DNA of 15,532 nucleotides from an uncultured Gammaproteobacteria bacterium (GCA_946887385.1 CAMPKU010000092.1:1-15532); one strand, 5' to 3'. Shown: positions 1 through 6,749, numbered from the stretch's first letter. The notes: generated by a model not told the origin, from the sequence alone. Numbers and translations are program-made.

Positions 1-34
1 TGGCTGTGGGTTCATCGCAACGGTCCGTGCCGGC

Positions 35-1198
35 ATGTTTCGCTCGACGATCTTTTGGATACACCTCGTCTGCGGCGTCGCCACGGGCCTCGTCGTGCTG
101 ATGATGTCCGTCACCGGCGTCATCCTGACGTACGAGCGCCAAATGCTGGGGTGGGCCGAGCGCGCGACCTTCCCGGCGCCGGCGCCGGGTGCAGAGCGGC
201 TGCCGCTCGAGGAGCTCGTGGCCGCCGCCAAGCTTCGCCGTCCGGAGTTCACCCCCACGACCATCGCGGTGCGCAACGAGCCCGACGCACCCGTCGTGCT
301 CGGCGCGGGCCGCGGCAGCTCGCTGCAGGTGGACCCTTACTCAGGAGAGGTCGCGGAGCCGGGCGCCCAAGGATTACGCAGCTTCTTCAGTGCCGTCACG
401 GGGTGGCATCGCTGGTTCAACGCCACGGGCGAGAACCGCGCGCTGCCGCGTGCGATCACCGGCGCGAGCAACCTCGCCTTCCTCTTTTTGATTTTGAGCG
501 GCATGTACCTCTGGCTGCCGCGGATGTGGAAGTGGGCAGCGTTCAAGACGCGGCTGCTTTTCCACGCGAAGGCGACCTCAGGCAAGGCGCGCGACTTCAA
601 TTGGCATCACGTGTTCGGCATCTGGTCGGCGATACCGCTGGCCGTCGTGGTGGCAACGGCCACGGTGTTCTCGTATCCATGGGCCAACGACCTCGTCTAT
701 CTCAGCGTCGGTGAGGAACCGCCGCGGCGCGGCGGCGGTGGTGGCGGCGGCGGGCCCGAACCCGTCGTTGCGCAGAACGGCACGGCGATCGATCGGCTCG
801 GTTACGACGCGCTGCTCGCGCGCGCTGCGGCGCACGGCGAGTGGCGCACGTTGACGCTGAACATTCCCACGGACGACGCGCCGACCGTGCGCGTCGGAAT
901 CGACGAAGGCAACGGCGGCCAGCCCTACCTTCGGCACACGCTCACATTGGATGCTTCCACGGGCGCCGTCGCGGGCTGGGCACCGTTCTCGAGTCAATCG
1001 ACGGGCCAGAAAGCGCGCTCGTGGATCCGGTTTCTGCACACCGGCGAAGCGCTCGGCATCGTCGGGCAAACGGTGGCTGGGCTCGTGTCGTTCACGAGCA
1101 TCCTGATGGTATGGACAGGCCTCGCGCTCGCGTGGCGGCGGCTGATTCAGCCGCTCTTCCGCCGTAAGCCGGTTACGACGACCCCTTCAGCTGCTTAA
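35..1198 (+). CDS. PepSY-associated transmembrane protein (PiuB-like)
   Basis: This is an inner-membrane protein of the PepSY_TM family, whose members are found near iron-uptake and reductase functions; the reaction here is unknown. Four membrane segments are visible: residues about 9-32 (N-terminal motif FWIHLVCGVATGL, then SVTGVILTYE), 143-161 (LFLILSGMYLWLP), 195-214 (FGIWSAIPLAVVV) and one near the C-terminus (about 343-367, after RFLHTGEALG). Periplasmic domains lie between segments 1 and 2 and between 3 and 4. Histidines at 10, 125, 191/192 and in the FLHTG motif sit at membrane edges, as in haem-binding relatives; haem binding is inferred. An eight-glycine run (233-240) is an unusual low-complexity insert. 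The 387-residue length is normal for the family. No SD is visible at the ATG and the frame is open to the left edge, but the N-terminus matches the family's usual start. The 3' end overlaps the convergent regulator by 26 bp. Confidence 0.88.
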   Translation: MFRSTIFWIHLVCGVATGLVVLMMSVTGVILTYERQMLGWAERATFPAPAPGAERLPLEELVAAAKLRRPEFTPTTIAVRNEPDAPVVLGAGRGSSLQVDPYSGEVAEPGAQGLRSFFSAVTGWHRWFNATGENRALPRAITGASNLAFLFLILSGMYLWLPRMWKWAAFKTRLLFHAKATSGKARDFNWHHVFGIWSAIPLAVVVATATVFSYPWANDLVYLSVGEEPPRRGGGGGGGGPEPVVAQNGTAIDRLGYDALLARAAAHGEWRTLTLNIPTDDAPTVRVGIDEGNGGQPYLRHTLTLDASTGAVAGWAPFSSQSTGQKARSWIRFLHTGEALGIVGQTVAGLVSFTSILMVWTGLALAWRRLIQPLFRRKPVTTTPSAA

Positions 1199-1616
1199 CG
1201 GCATCGCCGTAGTAGTCGAGCATGGCGCGCGTGATCGCGCGAGGAATCTCGTTCGGCTCGTTGCGCTCGTTGATGACGAGCAACTTCTTGCGGCGGTCCG
1301 TGGGGTGGCTCAAGTACTTGATGATGCCGATATCGCCGCCATCCTCGGTGAGCGACCACACCACGCGCGACGCCGTGGAGAACGGCATCTTGAGCTTCTT
1401 CACGATCGAAGCCAGCGTGTGCGGGGAGCCATCGCGCTGCGCCTTGCGAACTTCGAGCGTGATCAGATACTGCGGCAGCGTGATGTGAGGAAAACACTCG
1501 TATACGGTTTCGAGCGCCGCCAGGATCGCGAGCCGAACGCCTTCGTCGTCGAACGCGTCCGCCGGATTGTCTGTGCGTGGGGCGCGAGACCCTGATTTTT
1601 TTGTTGTTCGCGTCAC
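1173..1616 (-). CDS. MarR-like winged-helix transcriptional regulator
   Basis: This is a small DNA-binding regulator, 147 residues from the chosen start. The central part has a winged-helix pattern: helices around LPQYLITLEVRKAQ, a recognition-helix segment LKMPFSTASRVVWSL, then a wing ending HPTDRRKKLLVINE, which matches the MarR signature DxRxKxxxLT loosely. The effector and targets are unknown. I chose GTG at 1614-1616 because GGAGG lies five bases upstream (1623-1627) and the predicted promoter would start transcription near 1640. An in-frame TTG at 1626-1628 would give 151 residues but lies too close to that start site and overlaps the SD. A run of seven A at codons 5-7 (plus-strand 1596-1602) is a possible slippage site. 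The 3' end overlaps the convergent PepSY gene by 26 bp. Family assignment rests on pattern recognition only. Confidence 0.8.
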   Translation of the reverse strand: MTRTTKKSGSRAPRTDNPADAFDDEGVRLAILAALETVYECFPHITLPQYLITLEVRKAQRDGSPHTLASIVKKLKMPFSTASRVVWSLTEDGGDIGIIKYLSHPTDRRKKLLVINERNEPNEIPRAITRAMLDYYGDAVKQLKGSS

Positions 1617-1636
1617 AAGGTCCTCCAAGCTTCCGG

Positions 1637-1655
1637 GGCTAGAACCATGCTAGCC
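1637..1655. promoter_or_regulatory. Inverted repeat over the -10: candidate operator
   Basis: GGCTAG, a seven-base spacer, then CTAGCC form a perfect 6+6 bp inverted repeat covering the predicted -10 and start site of the regulator gene. MarR-family dimers commonly bind such repeats to repress their own genes; autoregulation here is inferred from position. Confidence 0.5.
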
Positions 1656-1674
1656 GTCCCCACGTTCCTGTCAA
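1647..1674 (-). promoter_or_regulatory. Sigma70-type promoter of the MarR-like regulator
   Basis: On the minus strand a perfect -35 box TTGACA (1669-1674) is followed after 16 bp by TAGCAT (1647-1652), a 4/6 match to the -10 consensus. Transcription would start near 1640, leaving a leader of about 24 nt that contains the GGAGG ribosome site of the regulator. Confidence 0.6.
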
Positions 1675-1759
1675 TGCGCACCGAGCGGTTCGTTTCAGAC
1701 GCAACGGTTACGTGACACGGTTAACGCGCTGTTTGCGGCCCGGCTTGTAGGCTTCGCGC

Positions 1760-1939
1760 ATGACTCCCAAGAATCCCAGACCCGAGCGGCACGACGAGCC
1801 GGCCTTGGCATTCGACGTAACGCAGGAAATCGACGCATCGCTCGCCGACGAGCTGCGCCGAACCCGCGAGCCGACGTTGACCCAGGCGGACTTCGACGAG
1901 GCCACCGTCGTACTGCCAAGAAAACCGACAGGCGCCTGA
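1760..1939 (+). CDS. Possible small acidic hypothetical protein (59 aa)
   Basis: An ATG-to-TGA frame of 59 codons lies alone in the gap between the regulator and the hydrolase. It starts MTPKNPRPERHDEPALAFDV and continues with an amphipathic, acidic middle (TQEIDASLADELRRTREP, TQADFDEATVV) ending in a basic tail. It has no signal peptide, membrane segment or cysteine. Third codon positions are mostly G or C, as in neighbouring genes, which favours real coding, but no good SD is visible before the ATG and I do not recognise a family. It could be a small cytosolic protein or a chance frame. Confidence 0.45.
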   Translation: MTPKNPRPERHDEPALAFDVTQEIDASLADELRRTREPTLTQADFDEATVVLPRKPTGA

Positions 1940-1997
1940 CCAAGCGCCGCCGCGCTACCGCCCTTGCGCGTGCGGCGGGCAGTCGCTAGTGTTGCCG

Positions 1998-2024
1998 ACC
2001 GACGAGCCAACCCCGGCCGTCGGT
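1998..2024 (+). promoter_or_regulatory. Hairpin 16 nt upstream of the serine hydrolase start
   Basis: ACCGACG (1998-2004) pairs with CGTCGGT (2018-2024), and inside it GCC (2006-2008) pairs with GGC (2015-2017), giving ten base pairs with one bulged A and a six-base loop. No T-run follows, so it is not a classic terminator. It may shape the hydrolase leader. Confidence 0.35.
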
Positions 2025-2040
2025 TCGTGAGCACGCACCC

Positions 2041-3288
2041 ATGCCCGCCTCATCCGTTCGCCTTTCGTCGCTGCGCGTCGTCGCGGCCGTCGTCATCACC
2101 GCGCTCGCGCCGCATTGGAGCTACGCGCAAGACCGCCTGCCGAGCAGCGCGACGCTCGACGCGTATCTGACGAGCGCCGTGCGCGACTCTGGAATTCCCG
2201 GCATCGTAGGCCTCGTCGTCGATGCGGACGGCGTGCTGTACGACGGCGCGTTCGGCCGTCAGGACGTGGCGCGCAGCGTACCGATGGCGACGGATACGAT
2301 TTTCCGCATCGCCTCGATGACGAAGCCCGTTACGTCCGTGGCCGTGATGATGCTGGTCCAAGAAGGCGATATCGGCTTGAACGATCCGATCTCCGACTAT
2401 CTGCCGGCGTTCGAGGACGAGAAAGTCATCGAGAACTTCAACGCAACCGACAACAGCTACACCTCGCGTGCGGCGAGCACGCCAATGACGGTGCGGCATT
2501 TGTTGACGCATACGTCGGGCCTCGGCTACCCATTCTCGAACCACACCTTGGCCGCGCTTGTCGGGTCCGAGCCCGGCGCGAGCGCTACACGCTTTCCGTT
2601 GCTGCACGATCCCGGCACGCGTTGGACGTATGGCGAGAGTACCCGCGTGCTCGGTACGCTCGTGGAGGAAGTGTCGGGCCAACCGCTCGAGGAATTTTTA
2701 GCCGAGCGCATCTTCGTGCCCCTCGGCATGAGCGACACCTTCTATACCGTGCCCGCGCAGAAGGCCGGTCGCGTCGTCACCGTTCACCGGCGAACGCCCG
2801 AAGGGCTCGTCGAAGCGCCGAATCCCGCCGAGATCACGGCGCCGGCCTACGGTGACGGCGGTTTGCACTCCACGGCCGCCGATTACGCGAAGTTCATCCA
2901 GCTATTCTTGAATAACGGCCGCACGCCGAACGGCGCACGACTTTTGAGCGAGGCCACGGTCGCGCTCATGGGCGAGAATCACATCGGCGCCGTGGTGGTC
3001 GAGCAGCAGCCCGCCGCGTTGCCGGCTTTGAGCGAGCCGTTTCCACTCGGCGCCGGTGCCGACAAGTTCGGGTTGGGATTTCAGCTCACGGCGCCACACG
3101 ACGATCCGTTCATGCGCTCCGCCGGCAGCATGAGCTGGGCCGGCATCTTCAACACGGAATTTTGGATCGACCCGGCGCGCGGCGTCGGCGGCGTGCTGCT
3201 GATGCAGTACTTGCCGTTCTACGACGCCGCCGCCATCGAGACGCTGCAAGGATTCGAGCGGCGGGTGTACGAGGGGCTCGGAAATTAG
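2041..3288 (+). CDS. Secreted serine hydrolase, class C beta-lactamase fold (CubicO-type)
   Basis: This is a periplasmic or secreted serine hydrolase of the beta-lactamase/esterase (CubicO, AmpC-fold) family. Members cleave esters, peptides or beta-lactams; the substrate here is unknown. A signal peptide spans residues 1-29, with likely cleavage at SYA|QD. The nucleophile motif S-x-x-K is SMTK at 92-95 in FRIASMTKPVTS. The conserved LLTHTSGL lies at 154-161, and the second catalytic motif is Y197 in WTYGES, with glycine instead of the serine or alanine common at the next position. The C-terminal part has SMSWAGIFNTEFWIDP, where W-x-G replaces the KTG box, as in esterase-like members. The length of 415 residues is typical. 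The start ATG has only a weak SD and is preceded by a hairpin. The stop TAG overlaps the likely start of the exporter gene, so the two are probably co-transcribed. Confidence 0.9.
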   Translation: MPASSVRLSSLRVVAAVVITALAPHWSYAQDRLPSSATLDAYLTSAVRDSGIPGIVGLVVDADGVLYDGAFGRQDVARSVPMATDTIFRIASMTKPVTSVAVMMLVQEGDIGLNDPISDYLPAFEDEKVIENFNATDNSYTSRAASTPMTVRHLLTHTSGLGYPFSNHTLAALVGSEPGASATRFPLLHDPGTRWTYGESTRVLGTLVEEVSGQPLEEFLAERIFVPLGMSDTFYTVPAQKAGRVVTVHRRTPEGLVEAPNPAEITAPAYGDGGLHSTAADYAKFIQLFLNNGRTPNGARLLSEATVALMGENHIGAVVVEQQPAALPALSEPFPLGAGADKFGLGFQLTAPHDDPFMRSAGSMSWAGIFNTEFWIDPARGVGGVLLMQYLPFYDAAAIETLQGFERRVYEGLGN

Positions 3289-4204
3289 CGAGCCGCCGTC
3301 GCCGTTCGCCGGCGCCACGTTCGGCTCGCTGGCGGCGCTGATCTGGGCCGGTTTCCCCGCCATCACGAAGCTGTCGATGGCGAGCGACGCCCTCGACGCG
3401 TGGGACGTGACCGCATTGCGCTTCGGCGTTGCGGGAATTTTGTTGCTGCCGCTGTTCGCGCGCCTGCGGTTGGGCGCGCTACGCCCCCTGTCCGCACTGT
3501 TCCTTGCCTGCGGCGCCGGCGCGCCCTACGTGCTGCTCACCGCCGGCGGACTTGCATTCGCTCCGGCTGCGCATATGGGCGTGATCACCCCGAGCTGCAT
3601 GCTGCTGTGCTCGACCCTGGGCAGCCGCCTCGTGCTGAAGGACCCGCTCACGCCGAGCCGCATCGCCGGCGCGCTCGCGATCATGGCCGGTCTCGTGGCC
3701 ATGGGCTGGGACGGCCTCGCGAACCACGGCGAGCTCACGTGGCTCGGCGATGCGATGTTCGTGCTCGGCGGCGTGTTCTGGGCGAGCTATACGATCGGCG
3801 CGCGCGTGTGGCGCGTCGAGCCGCTGCACGCGACGGCCGTGGTCGGCGTGCTATCGATGGCTTTGTACATTCCGGGCTATGCGTGGCTCGGCGGCGCGGA
3901 CTTGATGGCGGCGCCGTGGCGCGAGATCGCGATTCAGGCCGTGTTCCAGGGCGTGCTCTCGGCGATCGTGGCACTGCTGTTCTACACGCGCGCCGTCGCA
4001 ATCTTGGGCGCCGCGCGCGGCGCCGTGTTCGCGGCGCTCGTGCCGGCGTTCTCGCTGTTGCTCGCGATTCCGCTGCTCCACGAGACGCCGACGCCGCTAC
4101 AGCTCGTCGGCGTGCTGCTCGTCACCGCCGGGATGGTGTTCGCGCTCGGCTTGCACGACCCGACGAGATGGCGATCGCTGCCTAGGACGGCAACGCCGCG
4201 ATAA
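3284..4204 (+). CDS. EamA/DMT-family transporter, probable ATT start
   Basis: This is a ten-helix inner-membrane transporter of the drug/metabolite (EamA) superfamily, with two repeated five-helix halves; members export metabolites or amino acids, and the cargo is unknown. The first in-frame ATG (3377) would give 275 residues but removes the first helix. The open frame upstream encodes FGSLAALIWAGFPAITKLSM, which matches the family's first helix, and it joins directly to DVTALRFGVAGILLLPL. No ATG, GTG or TTG exists in that stretch. The only rare start is ATT at 3284-3286, preceded at seven bases by GAGGGG (3271-3276), giving 306 residues, a normal EamA length. ATT overlaps the hydrolase stop as ATTAG, which suggests coupled translation. 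The second half carries FYTRAVAILGAARGAVFAALVPAF, a typical EamA signature. The 3' end overlaps the convergent reductase by 23 bp. Confidence 0.85.
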   Translation: MSEPPSPFAGATFGSLAALIWAGFPAITKLSMASDALDAWDVTALRFGVAGILLLPLFARLRLGALRPLSALFLACGAGAPYVLLTAGGLAFAPAAHMGVITPSCMLLCSTLGSRLVLKDPLTPSRIAGALAIMAGLVAMGWDGLANHGELTWLGDAMFVLGGVFWASYTIGARVWRVEPLHATAVVGVLSMALYIPGYAWLGGADLMAAPWREIAIQAVFQGVLSAIVALLFYTRAVAILGAARGAVFAALVPAFSLLLAIPLLHETPTPLQLVGVLLVTAGMVFALGLHDPTRWRSLPRTATPR

Positions 4205-5117
4205 AGTCGACCATGCGCTTGCGCTCGGCTTCGTCGGGCAAGCGGCCGCGCGCAGCCGTCATGTTGTCGACCATGTGATGCGGCTTACTCGTGGCCGGCG
4301 TCACGGCCGTGACGGCCGGATGCGAGGCTGCGAACTTCAAGAAGAACTGCGCCCACGTCGCCGCGCCGAACTCTGCCGCCCAGGCGGGCACCTCTTGTCC
4401 CTCGACGCGTTCCCAGAGCCGGGTGCGGCCGAACGGCAGATACACGAGCACGCCGATGCCGCGCTCTTGCGCGAGCGGGAACACCTGCTGCTCGGCGTCC
4501 TGATTGTCGACGGCATAGTCGATGCCGATGAAGTCGAGCGGCTCATCGCGCATCAGCGTGAGCAATGTCTCGTACTGCGGCTTGAACGTCGTCGTGGTGC
4601 CGATGTAGCGCACGCGCCCCGCTTGCTTGTATTCCTCGAGAATCGGGAACTGCGTGGCCATGTCGGCCACGTTGTGCACTTGGATCAAATCGATCGGGCC
4701 GCCGAAGCGCGTGAGCGACGTGTCCACCTGCGCGCGCGCACGCGCCGGATCGGCGCTCTGACCGCGGCCCGCCACGTTGAGCTTCGTGGCCCAGAACAAG
4801 CGGTCGCGCACCCCCAAATCGTTGACGGCGGTGGCGGCCACTTCTTCGGACGCGCCGTAGCTCGGCGCCGTGTCGAACACGGTGCCGCCTTGCTCGAGCA
4901 GGGCGGTGAAAACGGCTTTGATGGCGTCGATGTCGTCGGCGCCCGCAATCTGGCTGAACGTGGCCGAGCTGCCGAGCCCGATGATCGGCAGCTGCTCGCC
5001 GGTCTTTGGAATGGGCCGAGTGATGACCTGCCCCGCCTGCGCCAACAGCGCCTGCGGCAATGCCATCGCGGCTCCTAATTTCGCCGTCAAAGCCAAGTAC
5101 TCGCGTCGCGTTAGCAT
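4182..5117 (-). CDS. Tat-exported aldo/keto reductase
   Basis: This is an NAD(P)H-dependent oxidoreductase of the aldo/keto reductase superfamily (311 residues). The N-terminus TRREYLALTAKLG, then AMALPQALLAQA, has a twin-arginine motif at residues 4-5 and a short hydrophobic stretch, so export in folded form by Tat is predicted. The catalytic tetrad of the family is visible: D82 and Y87 in FDTAPSYGASEE, K112 in FWATKLN, and H148 in LIQVHNV. The segment IGIDYAVDNQDAEQQVFPLA and the later PATSKPHHMVDNMTAARG fit the cofactor-binding half of the barrel. The substrate is unknown. The start ATG has GGGGAG seven bases upstream. A predicted extended -10 promoter lies 112 bp from the upstream same-strand gene, so it may be transcribed alone. 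The 3' end overlaps the transporter gene. Confidence 0.9.
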   Translation of the reverse strand: MLTRREYLALTAKLGAAMALPQALLAQAGQVITRPIPKTGEQLPIIGLGSSATFSQIAGADDIDAIKAVFTALLEQGGTVFDTAPSYGASEEVAATAVNDLGVRDRLFWATKLNVAGRGQSADPARARAQVDTSLTRFGGPIDLIQVHNVADMATQFPILEEYKQAGRVRYIGTTTTFKPQYETLLTLMRDEPLDFIGIDYAVDNQDAEQQVFPLAQERGIGVLVYLPFGRTRLWERVEGQEVPAWAAEFGAATWAQFFLKFAASHPAVTAVTPATSKPHHMVDNMTAARGRLPDEAERKRMVDFIAALPS

Positions 5118-5154
5118 CGGTGTTCTCCCCGCTTGAATTAGGCCCGAGCCTGGG

Positions 5155-5163
5155 AAAATAACA
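5155..5163 (-). promoter_or_regulatory. Extended -10 promoter candidate of the reductase gene
   Basis: On the minus strand TGTTATTTT gives a TGn motif followed by TATTTT (4/6 match), about 38 bp before the reductase ATG. The -35 region is poor, as expected for extended -10 promoters. An inverted repeat GTCTC-N5-GAGAC (5169-5183) lies between -35 and -10. Confidence 0.4.
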
Positions 5164-5229
5164 CTGCCGTCTCACGCCGAGACCGCTGCCTATGGAATCT
5201 CCAGGTTGGCGCGCGCAGCGTTCGCGGCG

Positions 5230-6540
5230 TTAGCCGGCAGCGATCGAGAACTCCCACGTGAGATAAAGAATCTGGCTCGTGCTGCCGCCGAGCAGCTCGC
5301 CGAGCGACGTCTCGTCGCGTCGTCGCGAGCGCCTCGTCTCCGGGATCGGCCGCAAGACGAGCGCATATTCTCCGGGGCCGAGCGGCATTTTCGACGCCAC
5401 GCGATACTGCCCGCGGCCGAGCCGCGTGCTTTCCGTGGCAATGCTTTCCTCGATGATGGGCCCGCGCGGCAGCGCGCCCGTGTTGGCGCCGTCCGTTTCG
5501 GCAGCGGCGACGAGGCGGTAGTTGTCATTCGTCGCCACGAGCTGAACGATCGCGGGTTCGTAGCGATCCGGATCGACGCCGGGAATGTGCGCGAAGTCCA
5601 TCTCGAAGACGGGCGGCATGTCGAGTACGCGCGAGCTCTGCGTGCCCGCGAGCGCCCACACGGCCGTGCGCTCCTCGTCGGGCCGGAAAAAGCTGCCGAG
5701 CGTCGTGGCGATGCCGCTGACTGCGGGATTCGCGAACGCGAGCGCTTGACCGGCGATACCTTGCAGATTTTTCATGCGCTCTCCGCGCCGGCCGCTACCG
5801 CCGGCAAATGCGACCTGCGCAATCGTGGGCGCGATCGAGGCGCGGTCCTGCTGGTGGATCAGCCACACGCGCGGCGCCGGGTCGGTGCGCGAAGCAGGCG
5901 GCTCCGGTTGACGGCGTGCGGCAACGGCCGCTTCTTGTTGCGCGGCCAGCTCCTCGATCATCTCGGTGAGCTTCGCGTATTCGATCGACGCTTGGGTCTC
6001 TGCAAGCTCGGCGGCCGTGGGTTCGGGCTCCTCGACACGCTCCTTCGCCGCCTCGGCTTCGAGCATCGCTGCGATGACCGGCTCCGATACGCCGGCGCCC
6101 TTCAATGCCACGAGCGCGCGCGGCGTGAGATCGAATTGCACGGCGTTCGCGCCGATGACGGCGATGATCGTGGAGTCGCTGAACTCGGCCGCCACCATGG
6201 TTTCGATGTCGACGTTGCCGATCGCCGCCGAAGCCGCCTCGTTCGGGCCCGCAGGCTCGGCCACGGCGAGCTCCTCGGGCGCCGGCGGCGGCTCGGACGG
6301 TTGCGCGGGAAACGGCTCGGACGGGGGCTCGGACTGTTGTGCTTCGAGCGTCTCGGACGACGGCTCGGGCTCGGGCTCGGGCTCGGGCGGCGAAAGCGGC
6401 TCAGGCAAGTGCGAGGCAAGCGGCTCGAGGCCCTCGTCCTCCGACGCTGAATCCGTCTGCGCACAGACGCTCGCCAGCGCAGCGCACAACGCAGCGGTAG
6501 CCAAGAGGTGCCGGAATTGCCAGTGTCCTGTAGGCAGCAC
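5230..6540 (-). CDS. Secreted modular protein of unknown function
   Basis: This is a predicted exported protein of 436 residues. A signal peptide covers residues 1-27 with cleavage near VCA|QT. The motif before Cys26 does not fit a lipobox. Residues about 38-105 form a Pro/Glu-rich linker with PEPEPEPEP. Residues 109-160 (VDIETMVAAEFSD, TIIAVIGANAVQFDL, LVALKGAGVSEPVIAAML) resemble a small helical module seen in exported proteins, with the pattern V-x-x-L-V-x-A-G-x-S-x-x-x-I then F-D-L-x-x-x-x-L-I-A-L-K. Residues 161-213 are charged and likely coiled coil. The C-terminal half (225-436) looks beta-rich, ending LGPGEYALVLRPI and ILYLTWEFSIA. It may sit in the periplasm, spanning or binding the cell wall through the linker. 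The GTG start is supported by AAGGA eight bases upstream. I do not recognise a function. Confidence 0.78.
   Translation of the reverse strand: MLPTGHWQFRHLLATAALCAALASVCAQTDSASEDEGLEPLASHLPEPLSPPEPEPEPEPSSETLEAQQSEPPSEPFPAQPSEPPPAPEELAVAEPAGPNEAASAAIGNVDIETMVAAEFSDSTIIAVIGANAVQFDLTPRALVALKGAGVSEPVIAAMLEAEAAKERVEEPEPTAAELAETQASIEYAKLTEMIEELAAQQEAAVAARRQPEPPASRTDPAPRVWLIHQQDRASIAPTIAQVAFAGGSGRRGERMKNLQGIAGQALAFANPAVSGIATTLGSFFRPDEERTAVWALAGTQSSRVLDMPPVFEMDFAHIPGVDPDRYEPAIVQLVATNDNYRLVAAAETDGANTGALPRGPIIEESIATESTRLGRGQYRVASKMPLGPGEYALVLRPIPETRRSRRRDETSLGELLGGSTSQILYLTWEFSIAAG
6362..6385. repeat. Tandem hexanucleotide repeat (GGCTCG)4
   Basis: Four perfect GGCTCG units encode the Pro-Glu dipeptides of the secreted protein on the minus strand. 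More scattered GGCTCGG copies lie in the same linker region, about 6290-6340. Unit gain or loss would keep the frame and change linker length. Confidence 0.7.
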
Positions 6541-6677
6541 GTCTCTAATCCTTGAGCGGCGAAGGTGTCAATGCTATCGGCCGGGCCGCTCCGGCCGCAA
6601 CCTTGCATGACTCCCGAGTCGCCGAGTAGCGACGCTGCGCCCGGTCGAGAAATCGACGCAACGTTCCGGGCCTTCTA

Positions 6678-6683
6678 TATAAT
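6678..6683 (+). promoter_or_regulatory. -10 box TATAAT upstream of the GFA-like gene
   Basis: A perfect TATAAT stands out in this GC-rich intergenic stretch, 66 bp before the ATG at 6750. A weak -35 (TCGACG, 6653-6658) lies 19 bp upstream. It would give a leader of about 60 nt. Confidence 0.45.
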
Positions 6684-6749
6684 CCCAAGCACGTCGCCGG
6701 CCTCGAGGGCCGACGCTGGTTCGACAGCAACAACATCAAGGTGACGAAC

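Larger units (their letters stand above)
1629..2040. other. Intergenic region, about 410 bp
   Basis: This gap separates the divergently transcribed regulator (-) and serine hydrolase (+). It holds the regulator's promoter and inverted repeat on its left, a direct repeat ACGGTTA (1704-1710 and 1717-1723), a possible 59-codon gene (1760-1939) and a strong hairpin (1998-2024) just before the hydrolase start. I see no tRNA, terminator with a T-run, or transposon end. Confidence 0.6.

Noticed and set aside
731..754. Glycine-coding GGC/GGT tract in the PepSY gene as a possible regulatory repeat
   Set aside because: It is in frame, imperfect, and explained as a flexible loop between membrane segments.
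5206..6450. Plus-strand open frame of 414 codons opposite the secreted modular protein
   Set aside because: The product is an Arg/Leu/Gly-rich shadow; the minus-strand frame has a signal peptide, SD and domain structure.
6566..6571. Perfect TTGACA on the minus strand upstream of the secreted modular protein
   Set aside because: A -10 at normal spacing would be about 6543-6548 with a poor match, and the start site would fall inside the GTG codon, losing the SD.
6578..6597. CGGCCG-N8-CGGCCG repeat in the gap between the secreted protein and the GFA-like gene
   Set aside because: The unit is itself palindromic and expected by chance in GC-rich DNA; it has no clear relation to a promoter element.
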